From the NCBI RefSeq assembly GCF_003259375.1, contig NZ_QLLN01000009.1, positions 62,001 through 126,000 of the forward strand: DNA of 64,000 nucleotides, written 5' to 3'. Position 1 is the first letter of the stretch. Every line of letters starts with the position of its first letter. The DNA comes from Arenibacter echinorum (GTDB taxonomy: Bacteria; Bacteroidota; Bacteroidia; Flavobacteriales; Flavobacteriaceae). The notes under the pieces were generated by a model. That model was not told the origin of the DNA and ran no database searches. It saw only the letters and a program-made list of their open reading frames with translations. Both the position numbers and the translations under genes were made by a program. Below are positions 8,308 through 18,332 of the stretch, piece by piece.

Positions 8308-9600
8308 TTATTTAGGGATATCATTCAATTTCCCTACCGATTTTGCAACAACCACGGACACCATGGCGTCGCCCGTTACGTTTATTACTGTTCTGGCCAT
8401 ATCCAAAGGTCTATCTACCGCAAAGATCAATGCTAAGCCTACCGCCAACTTATCACTGGGAAATCCTATGGACTCCAAAACAATTACCAACATTACCATT
8501 CCAGCTCCCGGTACTGCAGCAGAACCTATAGAGGCCAAAAGCGCGGTCAATATTATCATTAATTGGTCCGAAATCTCCAAATGATGCCCCAATGCCTGAG
8601 AAATAAAAACTGCTGCCACACCTTGATAAAGACTGGTTCCGTCCATATTTATGGTAGCCCCAACAGGAAGCACAAAACTGGCAACCTCCTTGTCCACTCC
8701 CAACTGATTCTCTACCCTCTCCATGGTTACGGGAAGGGTTGCCGCGCTTGAACTGGTAGAAAATGCCAAAAGTTGTGCAGGACTGATGGCCTTTAAAAAC
8801 CAAATGGGGTTTTTTCCGGTTACAAACATCAATACGGTAGAGTAAAAAACAATCATCAGAAAAAGCCCTAAAATAACAACACCAGCATATTTAACCAATG
8901 CCAATAATAAATCCGGATCTCCTGAGCTGGCCACTACATTGGCCAAAAGGGCAAACACGGCAAAGGGAGCCGTTACCATAATTATATCGACCATTTTTAA
9001 TACCGCATCGTTAAGGGAATCAAAAAGGGTCTTTAAAGGTTTTGCCTTGGCTTCCCCAATTAGCAACATGGACACCCCTAGAAACACAGAAAAAAATATT
9101 ACCTGGAGCATTAGTTTATTGTCGCTCATTGCACTAAAAACATTCTCCGGTACCATATCCAACAAAAACTGCAAAGGCGCGGATTCCTTTTGCACAAAAG
9201 CTTCTGCAAGTTTGGACTGCACACCTTGCCGACCAGCATATTCATTGGTAATCCTTGCAACGGTTTCCTCAGAGATTCCTTTTCCAGGGGAAAAAATATT
9301 TACCAGCACCAAGCCTATAATAATTGCCACTATGGTGGTGGTGATAAATAAGGTAACGGAACGGACACCTATTGTTTTAAACTGGGCAATATCCTTTAAA
9401 TCTGAAATCCCCTTTATTATCGAAGCCAAAATTAAGGGAATGGCGATAAGCTTCAATAGGTTGATAAAGATAATGCCAAATGGATTGATCCAATTTTGAA
9501 TAAATAGCTTACCTCCTGATATATATAACATTAACACCCCAAAAAGCAATCCCAAAAGCATACCTATTAGGATTCGCCAGTGCAAGGCAAGTTTTTTCAT
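8308..9600 (-). CDS. Dicarboxylate/amino acid:cation symporter (DAACS/GltP type)
   Basis: A 430-residue inner-membrane transporter of the glutamate-transporter fold with about eight helices and two re-entrant loops. The hairpin-1 serine motif STSSSAATLPVT and the helix-7 motif ATINMDGTSLYQ that binds substrate and sodium are intact. It imports acidic amino acids or C4-dicarboxylates with Na+ or H+. The upstream neighbour on the same strand, at 9716, is a close paralogue, so the pair looks like a tandem duplication. The exact substrate cannot be read from sequence alone. Confidence 0.92.
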   Translation of the reverse strand: MKKLALHWRILIGMLLGLLFGVLMLYISGGKLFIQNWINPFGIIFINLLKLIAIPLILASIIKGISDLKDIAQFKTIGVRSVTLFITTTIVAIIIGLVLVNIFSPGKGISEETVARITNEYAGRQGVQSKLAEAFVQKESAPLQFLLDMVPENVFSAMSDNKLMLQVIFFSVFLGVSMLLIGEAKAKPLKTLFDSLNDAVLKMVDIIMVTAPFAVFALLANVVASSGDPDLLLALVKYAGVVILGLFLMIVFYSTVLMFVTGKNPIWFLKAISPAQLLAFSTSSSAATLPVTMERVENQLGVDKEVASFVLPVGATINMDGTSLYQGVAAVFISQALGHHLEISDQLMIILTALLASIGSAAVPGAGMVMLVIVLESIGFPSDKLAVGLALIFAVDRPLDMARTVINVTGDAMVSVVVAKSVGKLNDIPK

Positions 9601-9715
9601 ACTTTCAATTAAGATTGTGCTAAATTATGGGAACAATCAATTGAATTCACAAAACGACAAAAATAATTTTTGTAGTATTAATAGGCGCTGAATTCAGCAA
9701 TAATGAAGCTGTTTG

Positions 9716-11023
9716 TTATTTTGATGGCTTATAATGATCACTCCATTCCTTTACTTTGGGTTCCCCTAATTTATCTACAGACTTTGCCACCATCATGGAT
9801 ACTGCGGCATCCCCTGTAACATTGACTACCGTTCTACACATATCCAAAGGCCTATCTACAGCAAAGATCAATGCCAGTCCGGCTTCTGGAATGCCAGCCT
9901 GTGCCAAAACAATGACAAGCATCACCATCCCTGCTCCCGGTACAGCGGCACTACCTATAGAAGCCAAGGTGGCCGTTACAATGATTCCCAATTGGGCTCC
10001 AAAACTAAGATCCATTCCAAAAGCCTGTGCAATGAATACCGCTGCAACAGCTTGATAAAGACTGGTACCATCCATATTTATAGTGGCCCCAATTGGCAAT
10101 ACAAAACTGGCAACCTCTTCCTCTACCCCTAAATGCTCCTCTACCCTTTCCATGGTCACAGGTAGTGTTGCAGCACTGGAACTGGTAGAAAAAGCCAGTA
10201 ATTGTGCAGGGGAAATTCCATTTATAAAAAATGATGGTTTGCGTTTGGTAAATATCCATACCAGTGAAATGTATACGCCTATCATCAGGATCAAACCTAA
10301 TAGTACACTTACCGAATACCATCCCAAGGCCTTGAATAGATCCAAACTGGGAGATTCCACTACCAAAGCGGCCAATAAGGCAAAAACACCATAAGGAGCG
10401 GCCAACATAATCAAATCTATCAACTTAAGAATTACCTCATTGAAGCCATCAAAAAACTTCTTTACCGGATCGGCCTGCTCTGCCGGTATCAAAATAAGTC
10501 CCACGCCAAAGAAAATAGCAAAAAAGATGACCTGCAACATGTTGCCATTGTCACCGGCTGCCGCAAAAATATTGCTTGGCACCAAATCTTCCAAGGCTTG
10601 GAGAGGCCCGGATTCTTTTTGTTTATTGGCCTTGGCTATCTGAGAATCGGCATCACCTTGGTAATTTTCCACCAATTCGTTCCTCGTCTCTTCTGAAATG
10701 GAGGATCCGGGTTTTATAATATTCACTATGGTGAGTCCTATGGAAACGGCAATAACAGTAGTTATAATGTAAATTCCAATGGTCCTCCCCCCCATTTTTG
10801 AAAGCTTGGAAATATCCTTTAAATCTGAAACCCCCTTGATCAGGGAAGCCAATATCAATGGAACCGCAATGAGCTTTAGAGAATTAATAAAAATATTCCC
10901 AAAGGGTTTAATCCAATCGGAGACAATTTTGGGGCCCCAATCAAACTGAACCATGGCCAGAGCGAAAAGAACTCCGCCCACCATTCCTAAAATAATTTGC
11001 CAGTGCAATTCCAACTTCCTCAT
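9716..11023 (-). CDS. Dicarboxylate/amino acid:cation symporter, second copy
   Basis: A 435-residue paralogue of the gene at 8308, with the same STSSSAATLPVT and ATINMDGTSLYQ motifs and matching helices throughout. It differs mainly in the soluble loop around residues 120-150 and in its C-terminal tail (VKEWSDHYKPSK). It is 115 bases upstream of the other copy and 63 bases downstream of aroC. A short inverted repeat and possible promoter lie in that 63-base gap, so it may be regulated separately from aroC. The two copies may differ in substrate. Confidence 0.92.
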   Translation of the reverse strand: MRKLELHWQIILGMVGGVLFALAMVQFDWGPKIVSDWIKPFGNIFINSLKLIAVPLILASLIKGVSDLKDISKLSKMGGRTIGIYIITTVIAVSIGLTIVNIIKPGSSISEETRNELVENYQGDADSQIAKANKQKESGPLQALEDLVPSNIFAAAGDNGNMLQVIFFAIFFGVGLILIPAEQADPVKKFFDGFNEVILKLIDLIMLAAPYGVFALLAALVVESPSLDLFKALGWYSVSVLLGLILMIGVYISLVWIFTKRKPSFFINGISPAQLLAFSTSSSAATLPVTMERVEEHLGVEEEVASFVLPIGATINMDGTSLYQAVAAVFIAQAFGMDLSFGAQLGIIVTATLASIGSAAVPGAGMVMLVIVLAQAGIPEAGLALIFAVDRPLDMCRTVVNVTGDAAVSMMVAKSVDKLGEPKVKEWSDHYKPSK

Positions 11024-11043
11024 AAAAACAATGATTTAGATTG

Positions 11044-11074
11044 GAAAGATAGTATTTTGTGGTGCAAAGCACCA
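11044..11074 (-). promoter_or_regulatory. Possible promoter with hairpin operator before the second symporter gene
   Basis: On the minus strand TATCTTTC (11051-11044) matches seven of the eight -7 consensus positions (TAnnTTTG). Upstream of it lies the inverted repeat TGGTGCTTTGCACCA (11074-11060), with 6-bp arms, in the promoter spacer. A repressor site is plausible. An RNA hairpin is the alternative. Confidence 0.3.
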
Positions 11075-11086
11075 AAAAATATAAGG

Positions 11087-12151
11087 CTATAATTTAATAG
11101 TCCTGTTCAGCAAAGTATAATCTGCCATAACCAAGGCCGCCATTGCTTCCACAATGGGCACCGCCCTGGGCACCACACATGGGTCGTGCCTACCCTTGCC
11201 TTGGGTGCTTACTTTATTCCCTTCCCTATCTATGGTATCATAGGCCTGGATAACAGTAGCAACCGGCTTAAATGCGATATTGAAGTAAATATCCATTCCG
11301 TTGCTTATACCGCCCTGAATACCTCCACTATGATTGGTCTTGGTGGTACCATCTGTATTGAACTGATCGTTATGTGCACTCCCCTTCATCTTTACCCCTT
11401 CAAATCCGCTACCATACTCAAAACCTTTAACGGCGTTAATGGACAGCATGGCCTTCCCCAGTTCTGCATGTAGTTTATCAAAAACCGGTTCTCCCAAGCC
11501 TACAGGAATATTTTGGATAACACAGGTAATTACCCCTCCAACGGTATCGCCTTCCTTTTTTATTTTTTTAATATATTCTTCCATTTTAGCCGCAGTAGCG
11601 GTATCCGGACATCGTACAGGATTGGATTCTATAAGTGAGAAATCCAGTTCCTGGTAACTTTTGTTTAAGGAAAGTTCGCCCACTTGCGAAACGTAGGCAT
11701 TTATTTTCATATCGCCCAAAAATTGTTTGGCTATAGCTCCTGCAACTACCCTACTGGCGGTTTCCCTGGCCGAACTTCTTCCTCCTCCGCGATAATCCCT
11801 GAAACCATATTTTTGGTCGTACACATAATCGGCATGCGAAGGTCTATAAGAGTCCTTTATATGTGAATAATCATGTGATTTTTGATTCGTATTGTGTATG
11901 GCAAACCCTATAGGTGTCCCTGTGGTCTTCCCTTCAAAAATTCCGGAGTAAAACTCCACGGTATCAGGCTCCTTACGTTGGGTCACGATGGCCGACTGAC
12001 CAGGTTTACGCCTGTCCAGATCTTCCTGAATGGCCTCCAGATTTAATTCAATTCCTGCCGGGCAGCCATCCAGTACGCCGCCGATGGCCACACCGTGAGA
12101 TTCTCCAAACGTAGATAGTTTAAATAGGGTTCCAAAAGTATTTCCTGCCAT
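11087..12151 (-). CDS. aroC: Chorismate synthase
   Basis: A 354-residue enzyme of the shikimate pathway that converts 5-enolpyruvylshikimate-3-phosphate to chorismate using reduced FMN. Recognisable motifs are [20 protein letters not shown] near the N-terminus, the [19 protein letters not shown] segment at about 125-145, and [20 protein letters not shown] near the C-terminus. Length and N-terminus ([20 protein letters not shown]) are normal. It is first in a minus-strand run followed by the two symporters; it has its own plausible promoter upstream. Confidence 0.97.
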   Translation of the reverse strand: MAGNTFGTLFKLSTFGESHGVAIGGVLDGCPAGIELNLEAIQEDLDRRKPGQSAIVTQRKEPDTVEFYSGIFEGKTTGTPIGFAIHNTNQKSHDYSHIKDSYRPSHADYVYDQKYGFRDYRGGGRSSARETASRVVAGAIAKQFLGDMKINAYVSQVGELSLNKSYQELDFSLIESNPVRCPDTATAAKMEEYIKKIKKEGDTVGGVITCVIQNIPVGLGEPVFDKLHAELGKAMLSINAVKGFEYGSGFEGVKMKGSAHNDQFNTDGTTKTNHSGGIQGGISNGMDIYFNIAFKPVATVIQAYDTIDREGNKVSTQGKGRHDPCVVPRAVPIVEAMAALVMADYTLLNRTIKL

Positions 12152-12212
12152 GTTTGTAGTTAAAATTTGTGGTTATGAAATGGTTTAAAAGGTCATTTCA
12201 ACTCAAAGATTA

Positions 12213-12220
12213 CAAAGGTA
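12213..12220 (-). promoter_or_regulatory. Possible -7 promoter element for aroC
   Basis: Read on the minus strand the sequence is TACCTTTG, an exact TAnnTTTG match about 62 bases before the aroC start. No clear -33 TTTG box is seen at 19-21 bases. Confidence 0.4.
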
Positions 12221-12381
12221 AATCTTAAAACAGAGATACGAAAATAGAAACCTTGGTTATTGCAAATTAAAACAGAATTAGACCAACTTAATGTAAACTT
12301 AACTATTTCCTTATTCTAATTTGATTTTACCTTCACCTTAAATTTAAATCCAAAGCTTTAATTTGAGAAAATTCCACCTCC

Positions 12382-13242
12382 GTGAAAAAGCGACAAATAG
12401 AATTGGTAGTTATTTCCGATGTACATTTAGGGACAATCGGATGTCATGCGGATGAACTACTGGCCTATTTGAACAGTATAAACCCTAAAACACTCATTTT
12501 AAACGGTGATATAGTTGATATCTGGCAATTCAGCAAAAAATATTTCCCTGCTACACACCTAAAAGTGCTGAGAAAAATTATGGGAATGGCAACTAATGGT
12601 ACCGACGTGTATTACATTGTAGGGAACCACGACGAAAGGCTTCGAAGGTTCTGCGATACTTCTTTGGGAAATATCCATTTTGTAGATCAATTGACCCTAG
12701 AATTAAATGGTAAAAGGGCCTGGTTCTTTCACGGTGATGTTTTTGATATATCCATTCAGAATGCAAAATGGGTGGCCAAACTGGGCAGGCATGGTTACAG
12801 TCTATTAATTCTCATTAACAGAACCATTAATTGGACCTTGGGCAAACTGGGGCGCGAAAAATATTCCTTGTCAAAAAGAATTAAGAACAGCGTAAAAGGT
12901 GCCGTTAGATTTATTCAAAATTTTGAACATACGGCAAAGGAATTGGCCATTGACGAGAACTATGATTATGTTATCTGCGGCCATATCCATCAGCCCAAAA
13001 AAGAGATTTATGAAAGTGAACGAGGTAAATGCACCTATTTAAATTCCGGAGATTGGGTAGAAAATCTCACTGCTCTTGAATATGCCTTTAAACGCTGGAA
13101 GATATATAGATACAGCGCGGATAAACTCTCCCCTTTCTTCGCGGATGAAGAACTTAAGGGCATGGACATTCATGAATTACTGGCTGCAACAAACATCGTA
13201 GAAGAGCCTCTGAAAAAATTATCAAAAAAAGCAAAGATCTAA
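12382..13242 (+). CDS. LpxH-like metallophosphoesterase (UDP-2,3-diacylglucosamine diphosphatase type)
   Basis: A 286-residue calcineurin-like phosphoesterase with the full metal-binding set: DVHLG (Asp13, His15), NGDIVD (about 41-46), GNHDE (about 81-85), HGDVFD (about 113-118) and CGHIHQP (about 204-210). It belongs to the LpxH-like family that cleaves UDP-2,3-diacylglucosamine in lipid A synthesis. In Bacteroidota several paralogues exist and not all are LpxH. It is a single gene, divergent from aroC. Confidence 0.8.
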   Translation: MKKRQIELVVISDVHLGTIGCHADELLAYLNSINPKTLILNGDIVDIWQFSKKYFPATHLKVLRKIMGMATNGTDVYYIVGNHDERLRRFCDTSLGNIHFVDQLTLELNGKRAWFFHGDVFDISIQNAKWVAKLGRHGYSLLILINRTINWTLGKLGREKYSLSKRIKNSVKGAVRFIQNFEHTAKELAIDENYDYVICGHIHQPKKEIYESERGKCTYLNSGDWVENLTALEYAFKRWKIYRYSADKLSPFFADEELKGMDIHELLAATNIVEEPLKKLSKKAKI

Positions 13243-13407
13243 TGTTATCCCCTGATTTGGCCTAGATCATAAAAACCGATTACCGCTGTTTGCAAAACAA
13301 TTGAAAAAAAACCCTGGCCAACAACTACTACAAGTATTGAACAGGGCTAAAATTCTTTATTTTTTTATTGATAAGTCTATGTTTTCCGCCATCCTAATAG
13401 AATCCTA

Positions 13408-16320
13408 TTAGACAATAAGCGCCTGCTTCAATACCGTTATAGGATGCAAGGCCTTCCTTTGGGTACCATCGTAAATCTGATGCCTACAACTTGTTCCATT
13501 GGCAGCAATGATTACATCCTCTGCGGACTTCCTAACGGCCGGGAACAACTTTAGCTCCCCCACCTGCATACTTACCTCATAATGCTCCTTTTCGTACCCA
13601 AAGGACCCTGCCATACCACAACATCCGGAACTAATGATAGAAACAGTATAATTCTTTGGAAGATTCAATATGTCAAAAGTTACCTTTTGGTTGGAGATTG
13701 ACTTTTGGTGGCAATGGGTGTGGATCTTTACGGTCTTGGCTTCCTTTGTAAACAGATCGGCGGTTAAAGCGCCGGACTGAATTTCTTTGGCCAAAAATTC
13801 TTCTATCAAAAAAGAATTGGCAGCAACGGCATCCATCTTCTTTTTATCAAAACCAAATCGTTTATATTCATCCCTAAACGTAAGTATAGCGGAAGGTTCC
13901 AATCCAATTATTGGAAGTCCTTTATCCGTTAGCTGCGAAAGTCTATCTACATTCTTAATGGCCAATTTTTTGGCCTGTTTTAAAAACCCTTTAGAAATAT
14001 AGGTCCTTCCACTCTCTGCATAAAAAAGTTCCACCTCATACCCCAGTCGCGTCAGCACTTCAATTCCATCCCTACCCAATTCAACATCCAAATAGTTGGT
14101 GAATTCATCTATGTACAGCACAACCTTGGACTTGGTAGTATTTACCTGACCCTTAGCTTTTTGAAGCTCTTTATCAAAATCGAATTTATAAACTTTCGGC
14201 AGACTACGTTGCGCTGCTACTCCGACCGACTTCTTAAGCAATCCGCCAAAGAGTTTGGAATCGTACATGGCGTTGGTAATACCTGCCATACTACTTACCA
14301 ATTTATTCAATTGGGTATTATAGGCAAAAAGCTTCGCCCTAAAAGGATATCCGTTCTCTTCCTGATATTGATATAGAAATTCTGCTTTAAGTGTGGCCAC
14401 ATCAACGTTACTGGGGCATTCACTGGAGCAGGCCTTACAGCTTAAACATAGATCAAAAACTTCTTTTAGCTCCTTGTTGTTAAACTTATTCGTCTTTTCC
14501 GAAGAAGTTAAAAATTCACGCAGGGTATTGGCGCGGCCACGTGTGGTATCCTTTTCATTTTTGGTGGCATGATAACTGGGGCACATGGCTCCAGATACCA
14601 AATGGGTCTTTCTGCAATCCCCGCTACCATTACATTTTTCGGCCGCTTTTAGAATGCCTTCACTGTCGGAGAAATCCATCAAGGTTTCTATTTCCGGTTC
14701 CTGACGGTCAATTTCATACCTTAGGGATTCATCCATGGGATAGGCATCCACTATTTTCCCTGGGTTAAAAATATTGTATGGATCAAAATAGGTCTTTACA
14801 CGTTTCAGGAGCTCGTAATTCTTCTCCCCGATCATAAGCGGAATAAACTCGGCCCTTACAATTCCATCGCCATGTTCCCCGCTAAAAGATCCGTGGTATT
14901 TTTTGGTAAGCTTGGCCACGTCTGTGGTAATGGACCTGAATAAGGCCACATCGGTAGATTTCTTTAAATTTAAGATCGGCCTTAAATGCAGCTCCCCTGC
15001 CCCTGCATGGGCATAGTAGACCGCGTCTTGCTTGTAGTCCTTCATTATTTGGGTAAATTCCCCTATAAAATCCTTTAAATCTTCCAAGGCAACTGCAGTA
15101 TCCTCTATGCAGGCAACCGCCTTACGGTCTCCTACTATATTTCCAAGAAGCCCTAATCCGGCCTTTCTAAGTTCGATCGCCTTATTCACATCACCGAACT
15201 TCAATATAGGGTTGGCATAGCTCAATCCCGACTTTTTAACCGTCTCCAATAATTGCTGAAGTTGTTTGTTCAAGTCCTCCTCGGTATCCGCCTTAACTTC
15301 TAACATTAGCAAAGCCGCGGGATCCCCTTCCACAAAAAATCTGTTCTCCAATTGGGTACGGTTATTTTTGGTACAATCCAAAATTACCTTGTCCATCATT
15401 TCACAGGTATGTAGATTATGGGTCATTAGGGGAGCAACATCCAACAAACAATCCTCCAAGGTTTTGTAATGGGTAACCACCATTGCGGAAAGTTTCGGCG
15501 GTAACTCTGCCAATTGAAGCACAATTTCTGTTGTAAATGCCAAGGTGCCTTCACTCCCGCTCAATAATTTACATAAGTTTATGCCTTGGGCACTATCCCC
15601 AAAAATATTGTTCTTGAGCAACTCGTCCACAGCATATCCGGTATTGCGCCTATGGATCTGGGGTTTTGGAAATTCTTTTAAAATTTCCGCCTGTATTTCC
15701 TTATTGCTTAATTCTTTATGAATATTGTTGTAAATTTTTCCTTCAAAATTATCCAAGGACATTTTACCCAGAAATTCGTTCAAGGACAAATCCCTGAATT
15801 CTACCTTGCTTCCATCGGATAAAAAAGTCTGTAAGGATACGACCTGATCACGGGTAACCCCGTATTGTATGGAAGTAGTTCCCGAGGAGTTGTTGCCTAC
15901 CATTCCCCCGATCATACAGCGGTTGGAAGTAGAAGTGTTTGGTCCAAAAAATAGGCCGTAAGGCTCCAAATAGAGATTTAACTCGTCACGGATCACCCCT
16001 GGTTGAACGGTTACTTGTTTTTTATCTACATCAACTGAAAGAATCTTGGTGAAATTTTTGGAGACATCCACTACTATACCATCCCCAACACATTGTCCGG
16101 CAAGGGAGGTTCCTGCAGTTCTAGGTATTAAACCAATTTTGTGTTCTCCTGCAAAAAGAATCAGTTTTCTAATATCCTCTTCAGTCTTCGGGTAAGCCAC
16201 TGCCATTGGCATTTTTCTATATACGGAAGCATCGGTGGCATATAGGGTGGTCATTAATTTGTCAACAAACAAATCGCCCTCTAAATCACCCTTTAATTTA
16301 TTTAGCATATTTTTATCCAA
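13408..16320 (-). CDS. FAD-linked oxidase / Fe-S fusion protein, D-2-hydroxyacid dehydrogenase (YdiJ-like)
   Basis: A 970-residue fusion. The N-terminal FAD-binding PCMH domain (about 35-270) has PRTAGTSLAGQCVGDG and NNSSGTTSIQYG. It is followed by the FAD-oxidase C-terminal domain (to about 530, with HAGAGELHLRP and GEHGDGIVR), then two Fe-S cysteine clusters (CNGSGDCRKT...MCPSYH and CLSCKACSSECP), then a cysteine-rich heterodisulfide-reductase-like end (HCHQKS, SGCCGMAGSFG). This is the layout of YdiJ-type enzymes that oxidise D-2-hydroxyglutarate or D-lactate and pass electrons to the quinone pool. It is monocistronic. The substrate is inferred. Confidence 0.88.
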   Translation of the reverse strand: MDKNMLNKLKGDLEGDLFVDKLMTTLYATDASVYRKMPMAVAYPKTEEDIRKLILFAGEHKIGLIPRTAGTSLAGQCVGDGIVVDVSKNFTKILSVDVDKKQVTVQPGVIRDELNLYLEPYGLFFGPNTSTSNRCMIGGMVGNNSSGTTSIQYGVTRDQVVSLQTFLSDGSKVEFRDLSLNEFLGKMSLDNFEGKIYNNIHKELSNKEIQAEILKEFPKPQIHRRNTGYAVDELLKNNIFGDSAQGINLCKLLSGSEGTLAFTTEIVLQLAELPPKLSAMVVTHYKTLEDCLLDVAPLMTHNLHTCEMMDKVILDCTKNNRTQLENRFFVEGDPAALLMLEVKADTEEDLNKQLQQLLETVKKSGLSYANPILKFGDVNKAIELRKAGLGLLGNIVGDRKAVACIEDTAVALEDLKDFIGEFTQIMKDYKQDAVYYAHAGAGELHLRPILNLKKSTDVALFRSITTDVAKLTKKYHGSFSGEHGDGIVRAEFIPLMIGEKNYELLKRVKTYFDPYNIFNPGKIVDAYPMDESLRYEIDRQEPEIETLMDFSDSEGILKAAEKCNGSGDCRKTHLVSGAMCPSYHATKNEKDTTRGRANTLREFLTSSEKTNKFNNKELKEVFDLCLSCKACSSECPSNVDVATLKAEFLYQYQEENGYPFRAKLFAYNTQLNKLVSSMAGITNAMYDSKLFGGLLKKSVGVAAQRSLPKVYKFDFDKELQKAKGQVNTTKSKVVLYIDEFTNYLDVELGRDGIEVLTRLGYEVELFYAESGRTYISKGFLKQAKKLAIKNVDRLSQLTDKGLPIIGLEPSAILTFRDEYKRFGFDKKKMDAVAANSFLIEEFLAKEIQSGALTADLFTKEAKTVKIHTHCHQKSISNQKVTFDILNLPKNYTVSIISSGCCGMAGSFGYEKEHYEVSMQVGELKLFPAVRKSAEDVIIAANGTSCRHQIYDGTQRKALHPITVLKQALIV

Positions 16321-16411
16321 CTCAAAACAATTTTGGGCACTAAATTAAGTTTTATTGTTTCAGATTAATAATGAATTTTTAATTTTTACATTAATTAACT
16401 TTAGAACACTT

Positions 16412-16921
16412 ATGAAAATTTTAAAATTATTTACCCTATTTATGTTCTGTTCCTGGTTCTCTATGAGTGCCCAGGAAATATCCGATCACGCCATTGGTCT
16501 GCGCTTGGGGGACAGTGATGGTTTTGGTGCAGAAATATCCTATCAAAAATCTTTGGACCGCGACAACAGATTGGAAGCCAACCTTGGATGGCGCGATAGT
16601 CGTTATTTTGATGCCTTTAAATTAACGGCCCTTTACCAATGGGTTAGACCCTTGGACGGAAATTTCAATTGGTACTATGGCGCCGGTGGCGGTCTAGGAA
16701 GTGTGGATTTCGCCTCTAGGCCGAATGGCAATGGAGGATACTATACGCCCGATGGTGGATTGTTTGTTTTGGCTGCCGGGGATATTGGTATAGAATATAA
16801 CTTTGACATTCCATTGTTAATTTCATTGGATTTTAGACCTGAAATCGGTATCGTGGGATACAAAGACTTCTCTGATAATTTTGATTTTGATATCGCCTTG
16901 GGTATTCGCTATCAGTTTTGA
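16412..16921 (+). CDS. Secreted outer-membrane-barrel-like hypothetical protein
   Basis: A 169-residue protein starting MKILKLFTLFMFCSWF. This ATG is preferred over a start at 16355 because it opens directly into a signal peptide (cleavage near residue 20, SMSAQE), and a TAACTTTA -7-like element lies just before it. The mature part alternates polar and hydrophobic residues in short strands (GLRLGDSDGFGAEISYQKSL, LEANLGWRDSRYFDAF) and ends IALGIRYQF, a C-terminal aromatic typical of small outer-membrane beta-barrels. The function is unknown. Confidence 0.75.
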   Translation: MKILKLFTLFMFCSWFSMSAQEISDHAIGLRLGDSDGFGAEISYQKSLDRDNRLEANLGWRDSRYFDAFKLTALYQWVRPLDGNFNWYYGAGGGLGSVDFASRPNGNGGYYTPDGGLFVLAAGDIGIEYNFDIPLLISLDFRPEIGIVGYKDFSDNFDFDIALGIRYQF

Positions 16922-16948
16922 TACAAATAACTAATTACTATTTTATTG

Positions 16949-16984
16949 GCCATGAATGTTCTTGTAGCATTTATGGCTTTTTTT
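16949..16984 (+). terminator. Intrinsic terminator
   Basis: GCCATGAATG (16949-16958) pairs with CATTTATGGC (16968-16977) with a single G-T wobble and is followed by a run of seven T. It ends the transcript of the small barrel-like gene. Confidence 0.8.
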
Positions 16985-17000
16985 ATTACTCATATATAAG

Positions 17001-17008
17001 TACATTTG
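17001..17008 (+). promoter_or_regulatory. -7 promoter element of the TlpA-type lipoprotein gene
   Basis: TACATTTG is an exact TAnnTTTG match 22 bases before the ATG at 17031, directly after a terminator, so this gene must have its own promoter here. No TTTG box is seen at the -33 position; only a T-rich stretch is present. Confidence 0.5.
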
Positions 17009-17030
17009 CGGCAATTAAAAGAAAACAACA

Positions 17031-18161
17031 ATGAAAAAAATATTATTATCCCTTACTGTGATTGTAGGAGTTGTAGCGTGCAACAGTAAACCCGAAGGTT
17101 TTGTATTGAACGGAACTTTAACCGGTGATGTGGAAAACGGTACCCAAATATTTCTTAGAAAGATTGATGAAAACAATCAACCTTATGATATTGACACCAC
17201 CACAGTTGAGAATGGTAAGTTTACCATTAGTGGTCCTGCTGATTCGCCCGATTTAATATATGTTTTTGTTGATAAAATACAGGGTTATACCCCGGTTGTT
17301 GCCGAAAAAGGCGAAATAGAATTTAGTGCACAAAAGGATAGTTTAAATTTTGCCAAGGTCAAAGGAACTGTACAGAATAATATTTTCTTTAACTATCTAA
17401 GTGAATCAAGGGCATTGTCCGATCAGGCAATGTCAATTCAAAAAGATATGCAAAACGCAAATATGAGCGGAAACGAAGCTACCGCTAACTCCTTACGTGA
17501 CGAGTTTGCTGAACTTCAAGAAGAATATAAGAATTTTGAGTTGAATTTCATCAAAAACAATCCAAATGGCCTTATTTCCGCTTTATTGATAGAAAAAGGT
17601 CTTGGTACAAGAATGATTGAGAGCGATGAGGCACAGAAAATGTATGATGCCTTATCCCCTGAAATAAAGGAAACCCTGCCTGCCAAAAACATCCTTAAAA
17701 GTTTGGAAGCTGCCAAAGCTAGGGAAGAAAAAGGCAAGAGTACGGAGATAGGTGCTACTGCCCCCGACTTTTCAGGGCCTACCCCAGACGGTAAGGAATT
17801 ATCCCTAAAAGAGGCAATGGGAAAAGTGACCATCATCGATTTTTGGGCAGCCTGGTGTAAACCATGTAGGGTCGAAAATCCCAATGTGGTCAATATCTAC
17901 AACAAGTACCACTCCAAAGGACTTAACATTATTGGTGTTTCTTTGGATAGAAAGGAAGAAGATTGGAAAAAGGCGATTGCTGATGACAAGCTTAGCTGGA
18001 ACCATATTTCCAGTTTGGATTACTTCAATGATGCCGTGGCCAAACTTTACAATGTAGAAGCCATTCCTGCTACCTTTATCCTTGATGAAAACGGGGTAAT
18101 TGTAGCTAAAAACCTAAGAGGCCCAGAATTGGAGTCGAAAATTTCAGAACTTTTGCAATAA
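17031..18161 (+). CDS. TlpA-family thiol-disulfide lipoprotein with DUF4369-like N-terminal domain
   Basis: A 376-residue lipoprotein; the signal peptide ends in VGVVACNSK with Cys17 as the likely lipidation site. Residues about 20-130 form a beta-rich DUF4369-like domain, 130-230 a helical region, and 235-376 a thioredoxin fold with the active site WCKPC (Cys276, Cys279) and the cis-proline loop AIPATF. The likely role is thiol-disulfide exchange at the periplasmic membrane face, for instance in cytochrome c maturation or protein-thiol repair. It is monocistronic between two terminators. Confidence 0.88.
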   Translation: MKKILLSLTVIVGVVACNSKPEGFVLNGTLTGDVENGTQIFLRKIDENNQPYDIDTTTVENGKFTISGPADSPDLIYVFVDKIQGYTPVVAEKGEIEFSAQKDSLNFAKVKGTVQNNIFFNYLSESRALSDQAMSIQKDMQNANMSGNEATANSLRDEFAELQEEYKNFELNFIKNNPNGLISALLIEKGLGTRMIESDEAQKMYDALSPEIKETLPAKNILKSLEAAKAREEKGKSTEIGATAPDFSGPTPDGKELSLKEAMGKVTIIDFWAAWCKPCRVENPNVVNIYNKYHSKGLNIIGVSLDRKEEDWKKAIADDKLSWNHISSLDYFNDAVAKLYNVEAIPATFILDENGVIVAKNLRGPELESKISELLQ

Positions 18162-18183
18162 GATTGTTCCAGAATTTATAAAT

Positions 18184-18217
18184 AAAAAAGGCCCGTAATA
18201 AATTACGGGCCTTTTTT
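18184..18217 (+). terminator. Strong intrinsic terminator
   Basis: A 15-bp perfect stem (18184-18198 with 18203-18217) with a 4-base loop; the core is GGCCCGTAA/TTACGGGCC, flanked by A and T runs. It can work in both directions, serving the TlpA-like gene and the rhomboid gene on the other strand. Confidence 0.92.
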
Positions 18218-18332
18218 TATGTGAGCTATTGAAATGTCATTGTAATTGACCGTGATTTTGGTGTGCGGAAAATTCCTAAATCCAAAACCCCAAGGGATGG
18301 TGGTAACCATATGCTGTACCTTTGGGCGTTCT

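Noticed and set aside
8939-9499. A 186-codon plus-strand frame opposite the symporter gene
   Set aside because: It lies entirely within the coding frame of the DAACS transporter, which has intact family motifs; it is a shadow frame.
16355-16411. The longer N-terminus for the barrel-like gene
   Set aside because: The extra 19 residues precede a complete signal peptide that starts at ATG 16412 and overlap the promoter-like sequence.
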